Below are positions 7,754 to 15,860 of a DNA stretch of 64,000 bases, one piece after another; position 1 is the first letter of the stretch, and each line of letters starts with the position of its first letter. Made by a program: the position numbers and the translations under genes. The stretch lies in the NCBI RefSeq assembly GCF_900095745.1, contig NZ_FMIR01000017.1, forward strand, positions 310,001 to 374,000, given 5' to 3'. This stretch comes from Microbacterium oxydans (lineage in GTDB: Bacteria; Actinomycetota; Actinomycetes; Actinomycetales; Microbacteriaceae). The notes below the pieces were generated by a model. The model was given only the letters and a program-made list of their open reading frames with translations. It was not told where the DNA came from and searched no databases.

Positions 7754-8956
7754 ATGAGTGTCATTCCCGGCGCATGGCGGCGCACGGCGGCCGGTGCAGG
7801 TCTGCTCGCCGCAGACGGAACCGTCGCGCCCACCATCTTCGCAGAGATGTCCGCAGCAGCAGCCCGTACCGGGGCGATCAATCTCGGACAGGGCTTCCCC
7901 GACGAGGACGGGCCGGCGGAGGTGCTCGAAGCCGCCCGGAGCGCGATCGCGCATGGCGCCAATCAGTATCCGCCGGGGCGCGGCATCCCCGACCTGCTCG
8001 CCGCCATCAGCGAGCATCAGCGGCGCTTCTACGGTCTCGATGTGGACCCGGCCAGCGAAGTGGTCGTGACGGCCGGAGCGACCGAGGCACTGACGGCGAC
8101 GCTGCTCGCGCTGATCGACGGTCCCGACGACGAAGTGGTCGTCTTCGAGCCGTACTACGACTCGTACGCGGCGGCGGTGGCACTGGCGGGCGCGCGACTG
8201 CGCACTGTTCCCCTCCGCGCTCCCGACTTCCAGCCCGACCTCGATCAGCTCGCCGCCAGCGTGACCGATCGCACCCGGATCATCCTCGTCAACGATCCGC
8301 ACAATCCGACGGGTGCGGTCTTCGGACGCGACGTTCTCGAGGAGATCGTCCGGCTCGCCACGCGGCACGATGCCGTCATCGTCACCGACGAGGTCTACGA
8401 GCACCTCGCGTTCCACGCGCCGCACACGCCGATCGCCACGCTCCCCGGAGCGGCCGAGCGCACCCTCACGATCTCCTCGGCAGGCAAGACCTTCTCCGCG
8501 ACGGGATGGAAGATCGGCTGGGTCCACGGCCCCGCCGATCTCATCACCGCCGTCCTCACCGTGAAGCAGTACCTCACGTATGTGAACGGCTCGGCCTTCC
8601 AGCCTGCTGTCGCCGTGGGGCTCCGGCTGCCCGATTCGTACTTCACGGATGCCGCGGCGACGCTCGCCCGCAAGCACGAGATCCTCGGGGATGGGCTGCG
8701 CACTGCCGGGTTCACCGTGTACGCCCCGCAGGGCGGCTACTTCACGGTGGCGGATGCGACGGCACTCGGAGGCACGGATGCCGCAGCATTCTGTCGCGCC
8801 CTGCCGGAGCGCGCCGGAGTCGTGGCGATCCCCCTGACGGCGTTCGTCTCCGAGCCCCGCCGGCATGAGTACGCGGGTCTGGTGCGCTTCGCCGCCTGCA
8901 AGCGCGTCGATGTGCTCGAGGAGGCGGCTTCGCGCCTGGCGCGGTTCTCCGCCTGA
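7754..8956 (+). CDS. Class I/II PLP-dependent aminotransferase (Rv0858c/YbdL/KAT-like)
   Basis: A 400-aa fold-type I aminotransferase. The PLP lysine is Lys 245 in SSAGKTFSATGWK; Asn 184 (NDPHNPTG), Asp 212 and Tyr 215 (TDEVYE) complete the cofactor site. The start of the fold reads INLGQGFPDEDGP, very like M. tuberculosis Rv0858c, which is annotated as DapC, and like methionine/glutamine/kynurenine transaminases. A second, different DapC candidate lies at 48746-49858 beside ferredoxin. This gene converges, 28 bp apart, with a nitrilase-family amidase, which would also fit a glutamine transaminase plus omega-amidase pair in methionine salvage. The reaction type is sure; the substrate is not. 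Confidence 0.85.
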   Translation: MSVIPGAWRRTAAGAGLLAADGTVAPTIFAEMSAAAARTGAINLGQGFPDEDGPAEVLEAARSAIAHGANQYPPGRGIPDLLAAISEHQRRFYGLDVDPASEVVVTAGATEALTATLLALIDGPDDEVVVFEPYYDSYAAAVALAGARLRTVPLRAPDFQPDLDQLAASVTDRTRIILVNDPHNPTGAVFGRDVLEEIVRLATRHDAVIVTDEVYEHLAFHAPHTPIATLPGAAERTLTISSAGKTFSATGWKIGWVHGPADLITAVLTVKQYLTYVNGSAFQPAVAVGLRLPDSYFTDAAATLARKHEILGDGLRTAGFTVYAPQGGYFTVADATALGGTDAAAFCRALPERAGVVAIPLTAFVSEPRRHEYAGLVRFAACKRVDVLEEAASRLARFSA

Positions 8957-8984
8957 CCGGCTCTCCCCGCAGCGGAACCCGCCC

Positions 8985-9794
8985 TCAGCGCGGTACGACC
9001 GCGTACCTCCGCACACGCAGCGAGGGATTGCTCCGTCGCACCCGCTCGATCGCCGCGGCCTCCACGACCGCGACCGCGATGCCGGGGGCTGTCCCGACCC
9101 CCGCCAGGACCACGCCCTGCGGGTCGATGATCTGCGAGTGGCCGACGCCGATCGGCGTCGGGTGATCGGCCGCGACCACGTAGACGGTGTTCTCGATCGC
9201 CCGTGCGGCGAGCAGCGTCGTCCAGTGGTGCTCCTTGAGCGGTCCTCTGACCCACTCGGCGGGGACGACCAGGACGTCGGCCTGCGCATCGACGAGCGAC
9301 CGGGCGACTTCAGGGAACCTCAGGTCGTAGCAGGTCATGAGTCCGAACCGGAGACCGCCGAGTTCGAACGTCGCGGCCTCCCCCACGTCTCCGGCCTCGA
9401 TCCAGTCGGACTCGGTCTGCCCAAAGGCGTCGTAGAGATGCTGTTTGCGATAGACGGCGAGGATGCCGTCGCCGCGGACCGCCACGACCGTGTTCCGCAC
9501 TCGATGTCCATCGGAGGCACGCTCGACGAGGCCGGCGACGATCACCACCGCGCGGTCGGCGGCCAGCGCGGTCAGCGTCTCGACGAACTCGCCGTCGAGA
9601 TCTTCCGCATTCGCGGCGAGGGTGTCGTCCATCGGGTCGACGAAGTAGCTCGAGTACTCGGGGAAGACGATCAGCTTCGCGCCCCGGGCGGCAGCGTCGG
9701 CGGTCAGCTCCGCGATCTGCGCGAGGTTGTCGGCTCGGGAAGCTGTCGGCGCGAACTGACACACGGCGACGGCGACGGCAGGGGTCTCAGGCAT
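8985..9794 (-). CDS. Carbon-nitrogen hydrolase (nitrilase superfamily, possible omega-amidase)
   Basis: A 269-aa cytoplasmic amidase/nitrilase-fold enzyme with an intact catalytic triad Glu 46 (FPEYSS), Lys 117 (YRKQHLYD) and Cys 155 (MTCYDLRFPE). Length and motifs fit the Nit2/omega-amidase-like branch, which hydrolyses alpha-keto acid monoamides, but C-N hydrolases are hard to assign. I start at ATG 9794 because a GAGAGG-like site is about eight bases upstream; in-frame GTG 9818 and ATG 9812 are alternatives. It converges with the aminotransferase upstream. The initiator tRNA follows divergently. Confidence 0.85.
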   Translation of the reverse strand: MPETPAVAVAVCQFAPTASRADNLAQIAELTADAAARGAKLIVFPEYSSYFVDPMDDTLAANAEDLDGEFVETLTALAADRAVVIVAGLVERASDGHRVRNTVVAVRGDGILAVYRKQHLYDAFGQTESDWIEAGDVGEAATFELGGLRFGLMTCYDLRFPEVARSLVDAQADVLVVPAEWVRGPLKEHHWTTLLAARAIENTVYVVAADHPTPIGVGHSQIIDPQGVVLAGVGTAPGIAVAVVEAAAIERVRRSNPSLRVRRYAVVPR

Positions 9795-9847
9795 ATCCCC
9801 ATCCTCTCGCATCGACACGCCCGGGGCGTCGCGCAGGGCGGCCCCGA

Positions 9848-9876
9848 TTGGCCGGGCCCCGGGATCCGTGATAAGT
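9848..9876 (+). promoter_or_regulatory. Putative tRNA promoter
   Basis: TTGGCC (9848-9853) and ATAAGT (9871-9876) are separated by 17 bases and end 12 bases before the mature tRNA 5' end. The match to consensus is modest. Confidence 0.4.
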
Positions 9877-9888
9877 TACTTCTTGTGC

Positions 9889-9962
9889 CGCGGGGTGGAG
9901 CAGTTCGGTAGCTCGCCGGGCTCATAACCCGGAGGTCGCAGGTTCAAATCCTGTCCCCGCAA
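9889..9962 (+). tRNA. Initiator tRNA-fMet (CAT)
   Basis: A 74-base cloverleaf with anticodon CAT at 9923-9925. It has the two initiator hallmarks: an unpaired C1:A72 (C 9889 against A 9961) and three consecutive G:C pairs at the base of the anticodon stem (GGG with CCC). The T arm carries GGTTCAAATCC. The discriminator base is A and CCA is not encoded. A strong terminator follows within 10 bases, so it is a single-gene transcript. No integrase or duplicated tRNA end is near, so there is no sign of use as an attachment site. Confidence 0.95.
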
Positions 9963-9968
9963 CAAATG

Positions 9969-10010
9969 AAAGGCCCTCTGACTCGGAGAAATCCAGGTCA
10001 GAGGGCCTTT
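9969..10010 (+). terminator. Terminator of tRNA-fMet
   Basis: A perfect 14-bp stem (9969-9982 with 9997-10010) with a 14-base loop is followed by T-rich sequence (TGCTTTT). This is a classical intrinsic terminator for the tRNA gene. Confidence 0.88.
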
Positions 10011-10071
10011 TGCTTTTCCCGGACGAGGTCGACTTCCCCGATGAATTCGTCGATCCACGTCGGCCGGAGAC

Positions 10072-10105
10072 GAGAATGGGCGCCCCCGAGGGGGCGCCCA
10101 TTCTC
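10072..10105. terminator. Terminator of the UPF0182 gene, possibly bidirectional
   Basis: An inverted repeat pairs 10072-10087 with 10090-10105, effectively a 15-bp stem with a 4-base loop. It lies 22 bases past the minus-strand stop at 10128. A short TTT run follows on the plus strand; the minus side has no T-run. Confidence 0.75.
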
Positions 10106-10127
10106 TTTCACCGTGAAGAGGGAGTGA

Positions 10128-13037
10128 TCACTCCCCCGCCGCGGACTCCAACTGCAGGAGCTTCTCGACCGCTGCGGTGAGGCGTTCGTCCGCCTCGGCG
10201 AACTTGGCGAGGTCGCCGGCCTTCAGTGCCGCCTCGCGATCGATCAGGGCCTCCTGTGCAGAGGCCAGGGCGTCCGCCTCGGCATTCGTCGGCTGCGTGG
10301 GCTCTGTCGGCGTCTCTCCGGTCTCCGGGTCCTCGGTGCCTGGTTCGGTGGGTTCGACCTCGTCATCGCCACCGGTCGCACCGGAGTCACCGCCGAAGAG
10401 GGTGTCGAGCGCCTCGGTGAGGGTGTTCTCGAACGCGACGCGGTCACCGAAGGCGACCAGCACCTTCTGCAGACGCGGCAGCTGCGTCCCCTCGGACGAC
10501 TGCACGTACACGGGCTGCACGTACAGCAGACCGCCACCGACGGGCAGCGTCAGCAGGTTGCCGTAGATCACCTCGGACTCACCCTGCTGGAGCAGGTTGA
10601 GCTGCGGGACCACCGACGTATCGGAGTTGTACGTGTTCTGCACCTGACCGGGGCCAGGAACTGTCGTGTCGGTGTCGATCTCGAGCATGCGCAGCTGGCC
10701 GTAGCCCTCTGCCTTCTTGCCCTTCTCGGAACCGGCATCCGAGTCCACCGCGAGGTAGCCCATCAGCACATCACGGCTACCACCCGCGCCCTGCGAGTTC
10801 GGGATGAACGTCGAGAACATCGAGAACCGCGGCGAATCCTGGCCGGGCATCTGCATCGTCAGGTAGTACGGCGGCTGCAGCATCGCCTCGCTGCGCGGGT
10901 CGTTCGGCGTCTGCCACCGGTTGTCCTGCTGGGCGAACGAGCCGGCCTTGTCGACGTGGTAGACGCCGAGGACGTCGCGCTGCACCTTGAACAGGTCGGT
11001 CGGGTAGCGCACGTGACTCATGAGCTCGCCCGACATGTCGCTGATCGGCTTCAGGGTTGACGGGTAGATCTTCTGCCAGGTCTTGAGCACCGGGTCTTCG
11101 TCATCCCACGCGTAGAGCGTGACGGAACCGTCGTAGGCGTCGACCGTGGCCTTCACCGAGTTGCGGATGTAGTTGATGTCGTCGATGGCGAGCGTCGGCG
11201 ACGGGACGTTGGAGTCCGCGATCGCGTCGGACAGGCTGACGCTCGTCGAGTACGGGTAGGTCGAGCTGGTCGTATAACCGTCGACGATCCACACGATGCG
11301 GCCGTCCACCACGCTCGGGTACGGATCGCTGTCGAGCTCGAGGTACGGAGCGACCTTCTGCACGCGCGTCTTCGGATCGCGGTCGTACAGGATCTGCGAC
11401 TCCTCGTTCACCAGGTTCGAGAACAGGATCTGCTCCGACTGGAACTTGAGCGCGTAGAGCAGCTTCGTGAACGTGTCACCGATCTGCGGACCACCGCTCC
11501 CCTCGAACGTGGTCTTCGTCTCGCTCGAGCCGTCCTTGCCGCGCGGGTAGTCGATCTCTGCGGGCTCGGATCCGTCGGGAGCGCCGACGATCGAGTACTC
11601 GGGTGAGTTCTCGCCGAAGTAGACACGCGGCTCGAAGTTCTCACGGTCCGACAGGAAGCCGGACGTGGGGATGCCGCGCTCGAGGAACACGGGCTCGCCG
11701 TCGGTGGTGCGCTGGTTGCCCGCAGCCGCGACGAGGCCGTAGCCGTGGGTGTAGACCGCGACCCGGTTGTTCCAGTTGTCTCCGTCGCCGAGCCCGGACA
11801 TGTCGAGGTCGCGCACCGACACCACGGTGTCCTGCATCTTGCCGTCGATCTCGTACCGGTCGACGTCCATGGTCTTCTGGAACTGGTAGTACCCGCGGTA
11901 CTGCTCGAGCTGGCGGACCGTCGGCGGGATGACCTTCGGGTCCATGATGCGCGTGGACGCCGTGGTCTCCGCGTCGGCGCGCAGCTGGCCGGCCTCGGCG
12001 TCGGTCTTGGCGGCGAAAGGCGTGGTCTCGAGGTTCGCGACCCCGTACGCCTCCTTCGTGCCGTCGATGTTCCGCTGGTAGTACTCGGCCTGGTAGGCGT
12101 TCTGGTTCGGCTTCACCTGGAAGGTGGTGACCACCCAGGGGTAGCCGACGCCGACGACCAGAGCGGCCACGATCAGCAGTGCCGTGGCCGCGAGCGGGAA
12201 GCGCCAGCGGCCGATGACGGCCGTGACGAAGAAGAGGATCGCGACGACGCCGGCGATGATGGCGAGGATCGCGAGGCCCGGGATGGTCGCGTTGACTCCC
12301 GTGTAGGCCGCGCCGGTGATGCGGTCGTCGGGCTGCACCAGCGTCTTGTACTGATCGAGCCAGAGGCTCGCCGCCTGCACGAGGAGGTAGAGACCCGCGA
12401 TGACCGCGAGCTGGATCCGGGCGGGCTTGGAGATGCGGAGCTCACCCTGGCCGATGCGCACCGAGCCGTAGAGGTACGACACGAGAGCGGTGACGAGCAG
12501 CGAGAGCAGCAGAACGGCCGACACGAAGGCGAGCAGGATCGAGTAGAACGGCATCGCGAACATGTAGAAGCCGGTGTCGATGCCGAACTGCGGGTCGACG
12601 CTCGACGTGGCGACGCCGTTGGCCCAGAGCCATACGGTCTTCCACTGCCCCGCGGCGGCGAAGCCGGCGAACAGTCCGAAGAAGATCGGCATGCCCCACA
12701 TCGCCAGACGGCGCAGGGGTTCGATGACCTCCTGGTACCGGTCCAGCTGCGAGCTGAGTCGCACGTAGACCGGGCGCAGCCGGTAGGCGAGCTGGATGGC
12801 GACGAACAGCGGCACGGCCATCCCGAGGAAGCCGACGACGAACATCACCGCCGTGGCGATCCACTGCGTGGTGAGCACCCCCGTGAAGCCCACCTGATCG
12901 AACCACAGGAACTCGGTGTACAGGGAGGCGAACACGAAGAACACCGCGATCAAGGCGGCGATGATCACCAGGGAGATGCCGAGAATACGTCGGGACGTTC
13001 GAGGCGTGGCCGGAGTCGATGCTGAGGGTGAGGTCAC
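10128..13037 (-). CDS. UPF0182 family large membrane protein
   Basis: A 969-aa protein of uncharacterised family UPF0182 (COG1615), common in Actinobacteria. About seven hydrophobic segments fill the first 310 residues, starting with a helix at about 20-42, followed by a large soluble extracytoplasmic domain of about 550 residues. A tail at about 895-930 rich in Thr/Glu/Pro/Gly (TEPGTEDPETGETPTEP) precedes a short helical C-terminus. Length is typical of the family. The start GTG 13037 has a TAGGAT hexamer six bases upstream. Its neighbour, the PDZ/Lon-like gene, is also its neighbour in M. tuberculosis (Rv3193c/Rv3194c). The molecular function is unknown. Confidence 0.88.
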   Translation of the reverse strand: MTSPSASTPATPRTSRRILGISLVIIAALIAVFFVFASLYTEFLWFDQVGFTGVLTTQWIATAVMFVVGFLGMAVPLFVAIQLAYRLRPVYVRLSSQLDRYQEVIEPLRRLAMWGMPIFFGLFAGFAAAGQWKTVWLWANGVATSSVDPQFGIDTGFYMFAMPFYSILLAFVSAVLLLSLLVTALVSYLYGSVRIGQGELRISKPARIQLAVIAGLYLLVQAASLWLDQYKTLVQPDDRITGAAYTGVNATIPGLAILAIIAGVVAILFFVTAVIGRWRFPLAATALLIVAALVVGVGYPWVVTTFQVKPNQNAYQAEYYQRNIDGTKEAYGVANLETTPFAAKTDAEAGQLRADAETTASTRIMDPKVIPPTVRQLEQYRGYYQFQKTMDVDRYEIDGKMQDTVVSVRDLDMSGLGDGDNWNNRVAVYTHGYGLVAAAGNQRTTDGEPVFLERGIPTSGFLSDRENFEPRVYFGENSPEYSIVGAPDGSEPAEIDYPRGKDGSSETKTTFEGSGGPQIGDTFTKLLYALKFQSEQILFSNLVNEESQILYDRDPKTRVQKVAPYLELDSDPYPSVVDGRIVWIVDGYTTSSTYPYSTSVSLSDAIADSNVPSPTLAIDDINYIRNSVKATVDAYDGSVTLYAWDDEDPVLKTWQKIYPSTLKPISDMSGELMSHVRYPTDLFKVQRDVLGVYHVDKAGSFAQQDNRWQTPNDPRSEAMLQPPYYLTMQMPGQDSPRFSMFSTFIPNSQGAGGSRDVLMGYLAVDSDAGSEKGKKAEGYGQLRMLEIDTDTTVPGPGQVQNTYNSDTSVVPQLNLLQQGESEVIYGNLLTLPVGGGLLYVQPVYVQSSEGTQLPRLQKVLVAFGDRVAFENTLTEALDTLFGGDSGATGGDDEVEPTEPGTEDPETGETPTEPTQPTNAEADALASAQEALIDREAALKAGDLAKFAEADERLTAAVEKLLQLESAAGE

Positions 13038-13043
13038 CCTTCC

Positions 13044-13049
13044 ATCCTA
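13044..13049 (-). promoter_or_regulatory. -10 box TAGGAT, leaderless type
   Basis: TAGGAT is six bases before GTG 13037. It lies in the 76-base gap behind the PDZ/Lon-like gene on the same strand, so the UPF0182 gene probably has its own promoter. Confidence 0.5.
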
Positions 13050-13113
13050 GGCATCGCTCACTGTGCGCGGGCTGTCATCCCGATCACGGCGAGGTCACGG
13101 CCGCTCCCGCGGA

Positions 13114-14205
13114 TCAGCCGGCGACGCGTTCGCAGGTGGGCAGCGAGGCGACGTCGCCGTCGTCCGCGATGACCTCGAGCGCCGCGAGCGACTCGTCGAG
13201 CGTGGCCGTGCGGATCACTTGCAGCCCGTCGGGAACGTGTCCGACGACCTCGTCGCAGTTGGCCTCCGGGGCGAGGAAGTACTCCGCTCCGGCGTCGCGC
13301 GCGCCGTACAGCTTCTGTCGGATCCCACCGATCGGCCCGACCGTGCCGGCGGCGTCGATCGTGCCGGTGCCGGCCACGTTCTCCCCGCCGTTGAGCTCGC
13401 CCTCGGTGAGGGTGTCGATGATCCCGAGCGCGAACATCATCCCGGCGCTCGGTCCGCCGACGTTGTCGAGCTGGATCGTGACGTCGATTTCGAAGTCGTA
13501 GTCGGTGCGGAGCGTGACGCCGATGAGCCAGGTCGTCACTCCCCCCTCGGTGTGTTCCTCCGGCGTCACCTCGACGCTCTGCTCCTTGCCGTCTCGCAGC
13601 ACCGTGAGCGTCACCGGGTCTCCCCCGGCCTTCTGGATCGCGGTCCGCAGCTCCGTCGCCGACTCGACGGCCGTGCCGTCGATCGCGGTGATCACGTCGT
13701 CGGCCTCGAGCGTGCCGTCGGCTGGAGTGTCGGCGACCGCCTCCACGACGACGACCTCTGCGCCCGTGTCGTAGCCGAGCTCGTTGAGTGCGGCCGCCGT
13801 CGCCTCGTGCTGCGAGTCGACCATCAGCGTGGCGTTGCGCTCGTCGCGCTGCTCGGTGGTGACCCCCTCGGGGAAGACCGAGTCCAGCGGCACGACAGCG
13901 CGCGAGGAGTCCATCCAGGCCAGCGCCAGCTCGAACCAGCTCGGGGTGCGCTCGCGATTGCCGACGACCTGCACGGTGGTGAGGTCGAGGGTGCCCGCCG
14001 TCTCGAACGTCTCGGCGCCTTCGACCTTGATCAGGGGAACCTCGTCGCCCTCCTTGTCCGTCGCGGTACCGAGGGTGTCGTAGACCGGTCCCGGCCGCTG
14101 GATCACGTACGGCGACGGCAGGAACGTCAGCACGACCAGGGCGACGAGTGCGACGATCAGCGCCCAGACTCCGAGTCCGAGCTTTCCAGACCGCGTTCGA
14201 TCCAC
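13114..14205 (-). CDS. PDZ domain protein with Lon-like (S16) protease domain, YlbL family
   Basis: A 363-aa secreted or membrane-anchored protease-like protein. One N-terminal helix (about residues 11-30) is followed by a PDZ domain (about 135-215, GTLEADDVITAIDG) and a C-terminal S16 domain with catalytic Ser in GGPSAGMMFALG and Lys in GGIRQKLYGARDAG, the Ser-Lys dyad of Lon-type peptidases. I start at GTG 14205 because GGAGGA precedes it by about six bases; a GTG at 14238 in the same frame is less likely. It is divergent from the DUF2342 gene and upstream of the UPF0182 gene, an order shared with mycobacteria. The substrate is unknown. Confidence 0.88.
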   Translation of the reverse strand: MDRTRSGKLGLGVWALIVALVALVVLTFLPSPYVIQRPGPVYDTLGTATDKEGDEVPLIKVEGAETFETAGTLDLTTVQVVGNRERTPSWFELALAWMDSSRAVVPLDSVFPEGVTTEQRDERNATLMVDSQHEATAAALNELGYDTGAEVVVVEAVADTPADGTLEADDVITAIDGTAVESATELRTAIQKAGGDPVTLTVLRDGKEQSVEVTPEEHTEGGVTTWLIGVTLRTDYDFEIDVTIQLDNVGGPSAGMMFALGIIDTLTEGELNGGENVAGTGTIDAAGTVGPIGGIRQKLYGARDAGAEYFLAPEANCDEVVGHVPDGLQVIRTATLDESLAALEVIADDGDVASLPTCERVAG

Positions 14206-14278
14206 TGCATTCCTCCGTCGTTCGCGGGCGGCGTACACCGATCTGCCCGCATCGGGTTCGCGCGCAGAAACCTGTGAC

Positions 14279-14285
14279 TAGCGTA
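14279..14285. promoter_or_regulatory. Overlapping divergent -10 boxes
   Basis: TAGCGT on the plus strand (14279-14284) and TACGCT on the minus strand (14285-14280) share five bases. The first would drive the DUF2342 gene with a leader of about 30 bases, the second the PDZ/Lon-like gene with about 65 bases. Both genes have Shine-Dalgarno sequences, consistent with leadered mRNAs. Confidence 0.45.
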
Positions 14286-14322
14286 GAGGCCACGGCTTCA
14301 GACCTGCTGAGAGGCGAGCGAC

Positions 14323-15732
14323 ATGGCAGACAACGACCCCACCCCCGAGGACTTCCAGGAGTTCCTGCGAAGGATGCTCGCGAATCAGGGCGGTGGCGAC
14401 ATCGACCCCGAGGCGCTTCGGGGCGCCTTCGAAGGCATGGACGGCTTCACCCTCGACCCCGCGATGATGCAGACGATCATGTCGCAGCTCCAGGGCGCGT
14501 TCGGTGGCGACCCGTGGGAGAACGCGCTGCGGCAGGCCCTGTTCATCGCCAACCGCGATGGCCAGGGCGTCACCGACGGCGCCCGCACGTCGCTCGCGGA
14601 TTCCTTCTCCCTCGCGAACCTGTGGCTCGGCGAAGCCACCACGATCTCCGAGCTCTCCGAGGCGCCCACCGCGATGACCCGCGGGGAATGGGTCGAGAAG
14701 ACGCTGCCGGTGTGGAAGGAGATCGCCGACCCGGTGTCGACCAGCATCGCCGACGCGCTCACCTCCGCACTCGACACGCAGGTGCCCGAGGAGATGCGCA
14801 GCGTCGTCCAGGGCGCGGGCAAGCTCATGCGCGGGCTCGGCGGCTCGGTGTTCGCCGCCCAGTTCGGCCAGGTGCTCGGCAACCTGTCGCTCGAGGTCGT
14901 CTCCGGAGGCGACGTCGGGATCCCCGTGCTCCCCGCGGGCACGGCCGCCGTCATCCCCCAGAACCTCACGGCATTCGGTGATGGCCTCGAGATCCCGGAA
15001 GACCAGATCGCGCTCTATCTCGCCACCCGGGAGCTCGCCTACGCCCGGCTCTACCGGCACGCGAAGTGGCTGCACCTGCACGTGATGGCGCAGATCACGG
15101 ACTTCGCTCGGGGTGTGACCGTCGACGTGGACGCCCTCGAAGACGTCGCGAGCCGGTTGGACCCCTCCGATCCTGAGGAGCTGCGTGCGGCCATCGAGGG
15201 TGGCGCGCTCCTACCCGTGCAGAGCGAAGCGCAGCGCGAGGCCCTGACCCGGCTCGAGAACCTCATCGCGACGATCGACGGCTGGGTCGACGTGGTGACC
15301 GCACAGGCCACGTCCCGCCTTCCGGACGGCGCACGGATCGCCGAGGCCGCCCGTCGCCGCCGCGCAGTGGGCGGACCCGCCGAGGACGCGCTCGGTGCGC
15401 TGGTTGGACTGAAGCTGCGACCACGGCGCATGCGCGAAGCGTCCGCGATGTGGCAGGCGGTGACGGATGCCGTCGGCATCAGCGCCCGCGACTCCCTCTG
15501 GGACTACCCCGACCTGATGCCGACGGCCGAGGACATCGACGATCCGAGCGCCCTCGTCGCCCGGTTGCAGGCGGTCGAACGCGGCGAACAGCCCGTCGCG
15601 GACGAGTTCGACGAGGCGCTCGCCCGCCTGCTCGACGGCGACGACTTCTCGGAAGAGGCACCGGCCGACGGCGCGGACGACGATGCCGAGGACGATGGCG
15701 ACGCCGCCCCGGAGGGGGACCGCCCGGTCTGA
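14323..15732 (+). CDS. DUF2342 (zincin-like) family protein
   Basis: A 469-aa protein of a conserved actinobacterial family usually labelled zinc-dependent metalloprotease. It corresponds in position to M. tuberculosis Rv3195. The segment around residues 232-252 (TRELAYARLYRHAKWLHLH) aligns with the conserved helix of the family. I see no canonical HExxH, and the His expected in that helix in many homologues appears to be Tyr here, so peptidase activity is doubtful. The last 35 residues are very acidic. ATG 14323 has GAGAGG eight bases upstream. It is followed by a terminator, then the cyclodehydratase-like gene. Confidence 0.8.
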   Translation: MADNDPTPEDFQEFLRRMLANQGGGDIDPEALRGAFEGMDGFTLDPAMMQTIMSQLQGAFGGDPWENALRQALFIANRDGQGVTDGARTSLADSFSLANLWLGEATTISELSEAPTAMTRGEWVEKTLPVWKEIADPVSTSIADALTSALDTQVPEEMRSVVQGAGKLMRGLGGSVFAAQFGQVLGNLSLEVVSGGDVGIPVLPAGTAAVIPQNLTAFGDGLEIPEDQIALYLATRELAYARLYRHAKWLHLHVMAQITDFARGVTVDVDALEDVASRLDPSDPEELRAAIEGGALLPVQSEAQREALTRLENLIATIDGWVDVVTAQATSRLPDGARIAEAARRRRAVGGPAEDALGALVGLKLRPRRMREASAMWQAVTDAVGISARDSLWDYPDLMPTAEDIDDPSALVARLQAVERGEQPVADEFDEALARLLDGDDFSEEAPADGADDDAEDDGDAAPEGDRPV

Positions 15733-15744
15733 GGACCAGACCTC

Positions 15745-15783
15745 GACGGGGGCGGAGGGTGTCAGCACCTCTCCTCCCCCGTC
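15745..15783 (+). terminator. Terminator after the DUF2342 gene
   Basis: A GC-rich imperfect hairpin pairs 15745-15761 with 15766-15783 (one mismatch, one bulge, 4-base loop) 13 bases past the stop codon. There is no long T-run. Confidence 0.6.
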
Positions 15784-15847
15784 GGGGGCACGCGCGGCAG
15801 TTGTCCACGGATGCCTCGACAGCACCCTGCGGCCTCCGGTGTCCCTC

Positions 15848-15853
15848 CAGAAT
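15848..15853 (+). promoter_or_regulatory. -10 box CAGAAT, leaderless type
   Basis: CAGAAT is seven bases before ATG 15861. The intervening CGGAGAG is too close to the ATG to work well as a Shine-Dalgarno sequence. Confidence 0.45.
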
Positions 15854-15860
15854 CGGAGAG

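Noticed and set aside
9889..9962. tRNA as integration site of a mobile element
   Set aside because: There is no integrase, no repeated tRNA 3' end and the neighbours are core genes.
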